Source: Dioscorea cayenensis subsp. rotundata
Lineage: Eukaryota > Streptophyta > Magnoliopsida > Dioscoreales > Dioscoreaceae
Length of the DNA: 64,000 nucleotides
NCBI RefSeq assembly: GCF_009730915.1
Contig: NC_052481.1
Span: 2,418,001 to 2,482,000 of the forward strand
Direction: 5' to 3'
Part shown: piece by piece, positions 29,288 through 41,200 of the stretch
Layout: every line of letters begins with the position of its first letter
Numbering within the stretch: position 1 is the first letter of the stretch
Notes under the pieces: model-generated
What the model saw: the letters and a program-made list of their open reading frames with translations, nothing else
The model's database searches: none
What the model was told of the DNA's origin: nothing
Position numbers and translations under genes: made by a program

Positions 29288-32200
29288 ATGGATCAAGAGG
29301 AGGAGGAGGGGATCTCCGGGATCCCAAACCCTAATCCCCATCAGGATGGGGATGTTGGAGGAGCAGTTGATGTGGTGCCTTCGCTGTTGATGGGTTCGCC
29401 TTCGTTGATAGATCCGGTGTTTGTTGGAGAGGATGGAGCTCGGGCTTCTGAGCCGGAGGAGGTTTTTGGAGGTGATGCGGCGGAAAAGGTGGAGCCTTTG
29501 GTGGGTGATGCGTTGGAGGATGGGAAGTCTTTGATGGATGTCTGGGAGGAGGAGATGGGTCCGTTGGTCGATGTTGTGAGGGAGAAAGAGGCGCGGCCCT
29601 TGGACGGGCTGGTGGAGGGGAGGAAATCATCAGCTGGTGATTCCGCGGTGGTGGTATCTGTGCCGGCGCTGGATGGCGGGGAGGAGACGGAGCCTTTGGT
29701 GGGTGCTTCGACTGAAACTTTGGAAAAGGGGTGGATCAAGCCTTTAGAGGATATGGTTGGAGAGGAGAGGATTGAAGCCTTAGTGGATAAGGTGGGGGAG
29801 GATAAAAGGGATCCTTTGGCAGATGCCGTGACAAAGGATGAAACAGAGAAGTCAGATCCCTTAGGAGGTGCTCTGAAGGGTGAAGATTGTCAGTCTCTAG
29901 AAAATGTCGAGATGGAGCCTTCAGTGGATGCCATGGGAGGACAGGAGAAGTCCTCTATGAATGGTGTGATGGCGGAGGGAACTGAATTGTTGGCAGGGGC
30001 AACAGAACCTGTGGCAGATGCTGTGAAGGAGACAGCAGAACCTTTGTTGGATTCTGTGGAAGAGGAGGTAGCAGAACCTTTGTCAAATGCTGTGGAAGAG
30101 GAGGTTGAAGATGTTGTGGAAGAGGTGGCAGAAGAACCTTCGGTGGAGTATAAGACAGAGGAGGAAGCAGAAACCGTGATGGATTCCACGGTGGAGGTAG
30201 CTGCCGAACCTTTGATGAATTCTGTGGCAAAGGAAGCAGTGGAGCCTTTCATGGATTCTGCTGCGGAGGAGACTGCAGAACCACTCATGATGGATTCTGT
30301 TGCAGAAGAGGCAGCAGAACCACCCTCGATGGATTCCATTGTGGGGGCAACAGAGCCCTTGATGGATTCCGTTGGGGATGGGGCAGCAGAACCACCCTCG
30401 ATGGATTCTGTTATGGAGGCAACAGAGCCCTTGATGGATTCCGTTGGGGATGGGGCAGCAGAACCACCCTCGATGGATTCCATTATGGAGGCAACAGAGC
30501 CCTTGATGGATTCTGTTGGGGAGGTGGCAGCAGAACCACCCTCAACAGATTCTGTTGCGGAGGAGGTAGCAGAGCCCTTGATGGATTCCGTGGTGGAGAT
30601 GGCAGCCGAGCCCTTGATGGATTCTGTGGTGGAGGCAGCGGATTCCTTGATGGATTCCGTGGAGGAGGAGGCAGAGGAACCTTTGATGGATTCCATGGAG
30701 GAGGAGGCAGCAGAACCGTTGATGGATCCCATAACAGAGAAGGCGGTAGAACCCTTGATAAGTTCCAGGTTGGAGGAGGCAGCAACCACCTTGGAAGATT
30801 CCATGGTAGAAGGGGCAGCAGCACCCTTGGAGGATTCCATGTTGGAGGTAGCAGCACCATCTTTAGGGGATTTCATGGTAGAGGATGTTGAACCCTTTGC
30901 AGATACCATGATTGGGGAGGATGCAGAGCCCCCAGCGGTGAGTGCTAAAAAGGGTGCAGGGAAGCGTAAGCGTGGCCGGCCACCAAAAACTCAGTCAACC
31001 AGGAGCCTTTCCAAGAGGAAAGCGGAGGAAGATGTCTGTTTCATATGCTTTGATGGGGGCAACCTCGTGGTTTGTGATAGGAGGTGAATTACATTCTTCT
31101 TCATTTTGATTTTATGATTTTGTTGCTTCCATTAATTTTCACCTGCTTGTTATTGTTGTTTCCTAATAACAGGGGTTGCCCAAAGGTGTATCACCCTTCT
31201 TGTGTCAATAGAGATGAGGCATTCTTCCGCTCAAAAGGCCGGTGGAACTGTGGTATGTTTTGACTCTTGAAAATCACTTCTGTTTTCTAAGTTGGATTTG
31301 TTATGCAAGTTGCCAATGGATCTTTGGGCTGTTTGTGTGCCAAGAATTGGTTGCTTTAATTAATTCCTGGCCATAGTCTTTCTAAAGTATGCTGTGATTA
31401 GGGTATTATTTCCATATTGTTTTGGAAAAAGACAGTGCATATAGATATTATTTTTCATCTTAATTGAAGTCTTGTATAATTGTTTAAGCTATAATCTTAT
31501 TCCTCAGGAAATTAGATGTAACCATTGATCCATAATAAACAGACTTTGAATTTAAACTTTAAAAATACCCTTGGGATGTCCTTCCATTTACTTGCTTGAT
31601 TTAATTTAATGTGGATCATATGGATGCCACCATAACTCTAAAAAGCTAAAACTGGTGCTTATAAATATTTTCTTTGGGCTCCATTCCTCATGCTGAACAG
31701 CTTAAGTGGACCTGCCTTTTCCTTGAGGCATCTGTGTGGCGACTTCAGCATTTTCCCATGATAATCATGGGTTTACTTTCACTCTTAAAGACTGTTCATT
31801 ATGGATCTAACCATAGATATGCTGTTAATCTGTGATTTGTTCAGGGTTGAAGCCATTATTTTTTTCTTCAGAAATTTGGTAATTATGGCAACCTTTTAGG
31901 AAAATATAGGATTTTTGTATGCTGAGCTGAACATGACATATCATTATGTTAATATAACTTGCTTTTGTATTGATGGAGCACTTGATTATCAAAGATCTTT
32001 TGGAACAATACCCTTTTTAACTTGAGGATCTGTTAACTAATGCTTCTCAGGTTGGCATATATGTAGCATCTGTGAGAAGACTGCCAGCTATATGTGTTAT
32101 ACTTGTACATATTCCTTGTGCAAAGGATGCGCTAAAGAATCTGCGTTTGTATGCATCAGAGGGAATAAAGGCTTGTGCCCGACGTGTATGAGCACTGTGA

Positions 32201-35200
32201 TGCTGATTGAAACAAATCAACATGCAAACCAGACAATGGTGTGCCTTGTTCAAGCTCTTACTTAACATTACATTCTTAAGTGGCGTTATCATTTGAAGTG
32301 ATGCAGCTTTTCATGAATGCATGTGGTAAATAATGTGGGTTTTAGCAAATGGCATAATTGTTTTGCCATTATCAAACTGAAATTGCTATACATACTATCA
32401 GGTTTTTTTAGTTCTATCGTGTTTGGTGGGGCTAATTGTTATCTGTAAGCACTGCTCCAAAATCTTCAGATTCTGCGTTTTTATTTTGTTGAAACTTTTT
32501 GTATACAGTCACGACACTGCAAGGCCTTTTTGGCTACTTTTGCATCTATAGGAAAATAAAGTAGTTTATTGTTGTTGAGCCAAGGAGCTTCCTTTGGGTA
32601 GTGATGAGCTTAGATCAATGACTGTAAGGGCATTGAAAACATGCAAACAAGGCAGAAGAGTTTGAAGAACTAAATTCTTGCCAATTTGCTCTATCATTTC
32701 AAAATATGCTGCTTAGATTTAAAAAAAATGAAAAGGATTGCATATGGTTATCTTAACACATGTTGGATGGATATTTATATATGTGAGATTTGAGTATTGT
32801 GATTCTTGCTGTGAAGTATCATTGGAAACTTTTGGAGTATTTGATGTCGTTGGTTAAATATGATAAGGTTTGGCTTCTCTTATATTATTTGAGGATTCAA
32901 ATTCTGCTTAGCATGCCAATGGGTTGTGGAATTATTGTCCATGTATCACCTCTCTTTTAGATTCACCGCCTGCGTTGATGGCTCAGATTTTTCCTCTTTG
33001 ATAATAATGGAATTTCTCACATGTAGAACCTTTGGAGTCATTGTAAACCTTGCTTCTTGAAACTTTTCTCATAATGAGGAATTGAAAGAACGAGAACATA
33101 TCTACATAAAATTACAATGTTAAGAAGGAACATATCTACATAAAATTACAACTTCAAGAAGGAAAGCTTGATGCCTGCTTTCAAATTCTTATTGGTTTTT
33201 GCCACCTGTGTTTCAAGCAATTGAGAAAGGTAAAGAAAATGAAAAAAAATCTTAACTTAAAGACAACACCTTTTATGTTAAGAGGATCTTTACAAAGTCT
33301 AAGATAAGTGGAGAATCTGTTTTCTTTGGTATAGTAGAAAGCCCAATTACACAAACAGATTTGGACTAGATGATCTATGAATGGATAATATTTGATCTAT
33401 ATGGCCATAAAACTTTGGAGTTCAGACTTAATTAGGATGTAAATGTGTCTGATGAACCATATATGCATCTGATAATACTTTTAAGGATTTGGATTCTACA
33501 ATGTGATGGCCAATACACTTTGTTCAGTAGGATCCGCATACTATGTATTAGACATGCCATAGATTTCTTATGTTTAAAAATGCTGAAACTAAGTTGTTCT
33601 TACGCTTCACAGTTTTTTGTGTTTAATTTGAAGCATCTAATTTTCATGTTATTTGTTGTTTTTTACAATGAACACCTAATTTTAAATAGATGAATTTGAG
33701 GTTTTTAAATGCATAACTTTAGACTGGAGTTCGTTTTTTAAAATTATGTATGGTTTTTCTTTTGATCGGCATATATAAGAAGAGTCACACTTGTCTTAAA
33801 GCCTTTTAGGGGGTGAATAATCATGAATTGAAGTTCCTAAAAGTATTTGTCAAAACTACATTTTATGTTTGTGCTATCTATTATTTTCTGCTTCCAGGCT
33901 TTGTTCATATGATTGTAATAGAGTAGGTAAGATGGCATAACCAATTGCCAATTCAGTGAACCTACAGACTGTTTCCTTTTATCTTTCTTTTGTTGGGCAA
34001 CAAATCTTTGATTTGCATGGACTTCAATATTTTCTAGGTTTTATAGGTTTTTTTGGTTCTCTCCTGATGCATCACTGATATTGAATGAAGTTTTATGTAC
34101 TGACTTCTTTCCACTAAAATTGCTAGTTTTGCACATGCTCAGCTTGATTGGCAATCATCATAAACACCTCCTGGCATTATGTGTTTTGCAATAGACAGTG
34201 ATGCCGTGCAAACAAGATTATCAATTTTTTGATCTTTTACGATACGTATTTCCTGGAAGTTATTGCTCTGGGGCTAGTCAGCTTCATATGCTTGTGTGAA
34301 GTAGAAGTGGTTGTGGGAGAGCCTTTTTGACTGATGACTTTTCTCCCATGTTTAATGGATTTGTGTGCCTATTTTGGTCAAAATGCAGTAGAAATTCTGA
34401 GGAGATTGTGCAATCATCAGTGTTCACTTGAATTCCTTACAAAGTGTTGGAAGTTCTAGTTTGGTAGATTATATAGTGATCAACATTAGGAGTTTTTCAA
34501 TTTTTGAGGTCTTGGTGACCTTGATTAGGAATCAGATATATGCTTTTAAATAATTGATACTCTTGTGGTTCTTATGGAGTAATTTATGATTGATTTATGC
34601 TTGCTCACAGATATCCATCTCCTATGTTGCTGTATAGATTTCATTTTCTTGACAAGCTGTGGTCTTGCTTTGAAAGGCCAGCATGATCTTTTTTCTATTT
34701 TGTGTTCTTGCAATGAGTTCTGTCTAACATTGCTGATTTTTGTTCTTGTGCAGTCTGCAGTAGATTTTGATGATAAAACCAGTTGGGAGTTCTTGTTTAA
34801 GGACTATTGGTTGGATTTGAAGGGAAAATTATCATTGACACTTGAAGAATTGAATGGAGCTAAAACTCCAAGGAAGGAATCTAATGTTACTGTTGGTAAT
34901 GATGAATCCTCTGAAGAATTGTATGATGCGAATGCTGACCAGGTTGGCAGTTCAGATAGCTCTTCTGAACGCCGCCAAGTTAGCAATTCCTCGAGAAAGA
35001 AGTTAAAAAAAGGCTCACGAAACACTGCTAAGAATGATACTCCGACAGGAGGAACTTTTAGGGAAGAGATGGCACATCCTGACGACACTGATTGGGCTTC
35101 AAATGAGCTTCTAGAATTTGTTGCACACATGAAAGGTGGTGACAAATCTTTGCTATCCCAGTTTGATGTTCAGGCTCTTTTACTTGAATATATCAAACAA

Positions 35201-38200
35201 AATAACCTTCGTGATCCTCGTAGAAAAAGTCAGATCATTTGTGATGCAAGGCTTCAAAGTCTGTTTGGTAAACCAAGAGTTGGCCATTTTGAGATGCTGA
35301 AGCTTTTAGAATCTCATTTTCTTATGAAAGAGGTCGCACAACCTGTAACAGATGATAGTCAAGGAGGTGTTGTAGACCCTGATTCAAGCCCAGTGGATGC
35401 TGATGGAAACAGTGATGCGTCAACAAGATTGAGCTTTGATAAGAGACGAAAAGCTCGTAAAAGAACTGATGAGAAGGAACCTCAGACCAATCTAGATGAT
35501 TATGCTGCAATAGATGTTCACAACATTAGTTTGATGTACCTGAAGCGTAATCTAATGGAAGATTTGATTGATGATGCTGAGTTCAGTGAGAAAGTTATTG
35601 GATGTTTTGTAAGAATTAGGATTTCAGGAGCAAGTCAGAAACAAGATATGTATCGTCTAGTTCAGGTTGTTGGTAAGTTTTTTTCTTCACAATGTCCTTT
35701 CCTTCAGAGAAGCAAAATTTTGTCTTTTTTTATATTTTATTTTTATTTTTATTATATTTCTTTAATCAAGTAGTTTGTGCTCCTTCTCATCAGGCACACG
35801 GATGGCAGGAGAAAAATATAAAACTGGGAAGAAGATGACAGACATCATGTTAGAGATATTAAATTTAGACAAGACAGAGGTTGTAACTATTGATGTTATC
35901 TCCAATCAGGATTTCACTGAGGTATTTATTACATTGATTGCTTTGTTTTTCTTTTCAAGTAAAATTTATACAGCTACATAAATGTCTTTACAGCCTTTGC
36001 GTTCTCTTTTTGATTATCTATGAGTCTATGACTACATAAAATATGTGTATTCTTAAAAGTTTATATTCTGTTTCTAACGTTATCCCTTTTCACCCTATAA
36101 ACACCTTCATTTTGTTCACAAGCCATTTGCTTATTCTACCTATGTTTGGTTTTAATAGTTACACTATGCTCTAAATTTTGAGTTATATTTATGCTCCAAC
36201 CTTATAATGAACTGCTCTCATACATGGCTGGGGCTTCTTTTATTATTCACCTAAATACCTTACTGAATTCTGCAGCCGTATTATGTTTTAATTTTTGCCT
36301 CTTATGCTGTTACTTAGGTCATATCTCTTAGATATCTCTTTTTAGCATTGTTTTCATTTGCATGGGCTTGCAGCAAGATCACTTGGGCAACACATTTCTT
36401 ACTGGTTACAACTTAATGAGCAGCTAATTAGTAAATATTCATATAGTTGAGTAGAACATTGTTAGATTACTGCATTTAGTTATAGTAATAAAACAAGAAA
36501 ATTTTCTACAACCCATTCTTGATTAGAAGATGATAAATCAATGTTAATTAGTTCTATGAAAATATTGTATTTGTGAAAACAAATGACTCACAAGAATAAA
36601 GGTAAGATTTAGTGTTATAATAACTATTGTGTAATTAAATTTATGAGTTATACTATGAAGCTATAGGAGAGAGAGTGATTGAGCAAAGCTTGTGTCATGC
36701 AACAAGTATTTTTTTAAATAAATTTGGTTTTGTGCCTAGAAGGTTAACTATAGAAGCAATTTTTATATTAAGATAGTTGATGGAAAAGTATAGAGATGAG
36801 ATGCATGATCTTTGTTGATCTAGAAAAAGAATATGATGGGGTACCTAGGAAGGTCCTTTGGTGGGTTGTGGGAAGAAAGAAGTTACTACTAGGTACATAG
36901 ACCTTAAAAAAGATATATATATATATATATATATGGTAGTTTTGTTACTTGCATTAAAACCGTAAAGGGGGAGACAAGAGAGTTTTTCATTACTATTGGT
37001 CTGCATCAAGGTTTTGCATTAAGTTATTACCGTTTTTGCTTTAGTTGTGGATGAACGAAGTATATTCAAGAAAAAGGTCCCTTGGTGTATGTTTTTATTT
37101 TGTTGATGATGTGGCCTTAGATGATGAAATTTGGGAAGATGTCAATTTAAAGGTGGGGATATGGAGAAACACTTTTGAAGTTAAAAGGTTTTTAAGTAGG
37201 TAAAGGCGGAATGTTTGAAATGTTATTTCAATAATAAGGTGAGTAGAAATGAGGGAGGAATCAGTATGGATGATACTGTGATTGGTAGAAGCAGAAGTTT
37301 TTGCTACCTAAGGTGATGAGGAACGGGTAGAAGATATCCCAAATAGGATTAATGAAGGTTAGGTAAAATGAAGGAGAGTTTCTGGAGTTATATGTGGTCT
37401 TAGAATACCTCTTAGATTAAAAGGTAATTTTAAAGAACAATTGTTAGGCCAACTATGATGTATGGATTAGAAAGCTAGGCGGTTAAGAAATAACATACTC
37501 AAAGGATGAGCGTGGTTGAGATAAGAATGTTGAGATCAATATTAGGCATTATTAGGAAATATTGATTAAGGAATGAATTTATTTAAAATATATTTGGTGT
37601 GGCCTCTATTATTGACAAGTTAAGAAAAAATCGATTAAGTTGATATGGACATGTTCTTAGATAGTGCTCTTTAGATGAAGGGTTGTAAAGGAAGAGGTAA
37701 ACCTAAAAAGGTTTTAGCAGAAAGTTTACGAAATAATATATCTAAGCTTGATTTATTTAGTCTTTTGGCTCTAGATAGAGCAACATGAAATTGAATGTTC
37801 ATGTAGCCGACCTCAAATAATTGGAATTAACGGTTTGTTGTTGTGTTTTTCCTTTGTGCATGTGTCTTCCACCAGCTTAAATGATCTGACACTTGTGTAC
37901 AGGTGTATTAGTAGGTTCTCAATTTATGTCTGGATTATCTGAAGTTGTGCTTAACACTTAATCATTGTTGCTCCTAATATAGCATGAATACTTTTTTCTT
38001 AAGTTTATTTATTTATTTTTAATCACAGTTTATCTATATAAGGATTACGATACTTTGCTTTATGAATATGTTGCATTTATAACCCCCAATATATATCTTT
38101 TTTATGAATATTGTTGAATAGGAATTATGTAATTTACCTTTCAATTCTAAGTAACTTTGCACCCATTGAAAATGGGGTTGCATTTATCCATTTTGTATAT

Positions 38201-41200
38201 AAAGGACTAATTTTTTTATTAATATTACTCTCTTTTTGCTATCCTGTTGAATCTTTAATGAATATGTCTAAAGTACTGCTTTTAATTGTATTGCCATTAA
38301 TATTTAGTATTCACAATGGTCTCACTTGTTTGTTATATTTTTTAATTTATGAGTTGAAAATTGTCTTGACTTAGTTCGGATTGGCTTTCGTTGCTTTCTC
38401 CCTCTAGTTGATTTCTCTCCTAACAAATCTTGTATTTAATCCTTTCATAAATCTTGCCTCTTTTCCGGAAACTTGTGTTACAACTTGTTTCATGTGACAC
38501 AGCTTTTGACACATTTAATTCTATCTGCTTCTATCTTGGTGGTTAGGGAACCATTATTTTCAATTGTTAATTTAGTAAAGCCGTTGACTTTGAACTGCTA
38601 TATCTATTATTCTAGTGATTAATTATTGTTGACGTGCCACCCACCCTGTAAACTTGCATCTAAATGGCACATTGTGATGCATGGCCAACTCTACTCAATA
38701 TTTTGAACTAACTGATTGGTTTGGAACTGTGAATTTGAGCATGAATCAACACCATTGATCAGAAAATGAGTTTTGAGATTTTTAGGTCTAAAAATGTGGG
38801 AAATAATTTTATTAGAAAATTTAAAAAAAAAAAAAAACCTTGTGATTTCTTAGTTTTGCAAAAATGAGGACAGAGGTTTGTTTTTTTCATTTTTAAACTA
38901 TGTGGTTTCTCCAGCTAACAAAAAAAAAGGAAAATTGTTAACAAGCCTTAAACGATATTAACTCACAAGGGCAAAATGATCAATTTATTTAAAAGCAGTC
39001 CCATTTGGCATAAAAATTTTTGAAATCTATTAATCTCTCCTAAAATTCTAATAAAAAAAAAACTTAAATTCCAAAACCCAAACAAAATCATGCTGAAAAT
39101 CATGTCTTTTTTGCAACGTGGCGTTTTTTTTTATAATAAAGTGATCATTTTGCCCTTGTGAGTTAACACGGTTAAGGGCTTGTTAACGGTTTTTCCCTTT
39201 TTTGCTAGCTGAAGAAATCACATAGTTTAAAAACAAAACAAAAAAAAACCTTTGTCCCTTTTTTGCAAAACTGGGAAACCACAGGGTTTTTTTATTTTTT
39301 TATTTTTATTTTTTCCTAATTTTAACGATGGTGTTTGTTCTTAGGAGGCTTTACAGAAACATCCCTAGAAGTTGCACATGGAGAAATTAAATTTCTAGAA
39401 GTTGATAACTTGTTGTTTCAAGCTATTCTGAAACTTTTTTATGACAACACTTGCACTGAGTTGCCAATTTTCGTCTTTATGGATTTTTGACTAATGATTA
39501 TGCTAAGAACAAGGTGGTGGTGGTAGAAAACAAGCTTGGGGTTCTTTCTGGACCAAGTGAAGGCTACTGCTGTGTCTACTGTTGTTACAGTATTGGTAGA
39601 ATTTCAATATATCTGAGCTATTTAAAATTTGTAAATAATCTGAGTAACCCTTGTGTTTTCAGGAGGAATGCAAGCGCTTACGACAGAGCATAAAATGTGA
39701 ATTGATTGGTCGTCTGACAGTGGTAAAAGCATTTTTGCTTCAACTTTTAAATGGCAACCTTGTTTATTGTAATTGAATACCTCAGTGGTACTTTGCTTTT
39801 AATCTTTACAGGGAGATGTTCAGGAGAAAGCTAGAGCTCTTCAGACTGTGCGAGTCAATGATGTTAGTACCCATGAAATTTTCTATTCGTTCCTTTGGAG
39901 GAGCTTGGATTTCATGTCCTGTCTTGGATAATGTGACAATTCTAATTTGCTAATGCTATATCGTACTTCTCTGCAGTGGTTGGAAAATGAGAAGTCACGA
40001 CTAGGTCATCTTCGTGACCGTGCAAGTGAAAAAGGCCGCCGAAAAGAATATCCTTGACTTAAATGAGTTTTTGAGTTGTATTTCTTTCCTCAACGATGGT
40101 TTTTTTTATTGCCTTCTCGACTTCATTTTCTTGAGTACTTCATGACTTGCATGAACTTATACATGGTCACATGTGAGCATGAATGGGTGCACACACAAAC
40201 ACACACACACACACTCTTGTTATTCACTCTTTGTTGTTGTCTTTGTTGTTGTCATCTTTCAATTGACTATTGTAGTACCATCATTACTCTATGCAATGTT
40301 TCCGTCTTGCTGCCATTTAGATCTGTTATGACAAAACAGTGATTAGACATAAAAGGTTTTTTTTTTTAATTCTGAATTAATTAATTAATTAATTGGTGTT
40401 AATATCTCTTTAGTCATTTCATTGTAAATAGAGTTTTGGTATCATAAACTTTTTAAGACTACCAACTTCATACCTGAAGTTTTTTTATTTTTAGTAGCTT
40501 TATGCTTGCTGATTGATGGTTTTGGAACACTTAATTATGGATTCTAAAATGCTTCAACCATTAAAGAAAGACCTACTGTAGAGTGTGTTACTATATAGGA
40601 GTTTGCACGAAACCAGTGTTGGATCATGTTGGTGAGACTTCCTTGAAAAGTCACTGGTCTTTGAAGTCCCATCATGTTTTCTTCTAATCACCATCATGTT
40701 TTGATAATCCAATCCTTTTTATGATTTTATGTACTCTTCATGGTATTTGTTTGTGCGCACCACATTCCATTAGGGATGAGCTTATCAAAGCACTCATCTT
40801 GTTATTCTTAACTCTGACTTACACTTAGGGAATGTGTAGAAAAGCTGCAGCTTCTGAATACCCCTGAGGAGCGAATGAGAAGGCAAAATGATGTCCCTGA
40901 TATACATTCTGACCCACATATGGACCCAGGTTATGAATCTGCTGAGGAAGAACCAGATGATAAGAGACGAGGTTTCCATTGTGGACTTATGTTTGAATTC
41001 ATTTTCAAGTCTTCCATCCTTTTTTTTTTCTTTGGCATCAGGTCTAACACAATCTATTGAAAACTTTGCACAATGCTTTCAGACACATATTTGAGGTCAA
41101 GGGAGTCCTCATCTCTGAGAAAAGCAAGGGAGGCTGGCTATTTAGGAAAAGGAGGTTCTTCAAGCAGTACCTGGAATGAGCGCAAAGTATTAGAGACCAG

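Noticed and set aside
28918-29334. 138-codon ORF overlapping the start of the NERD-like gene in another frame
   Set aside because: It lies in the promoter and leader, is AT-rich at first and then overlaps the real first exon; no domain.
29890-30909. 339-codon antisense open frame across the first exon of the NERD-like gene, rich in Ser and Gly
   Set aside because: It mirrors the tandem acidic repeats of the sense strand. The composition is that of a shadow frame, with no domain and no promoter or splice support.
33445-33693. 82-codon ORF in intron 3 of the NERD-like gene
   Set aside because: AT-rich, no domain, and inside a long intron bounded by good splice sites.
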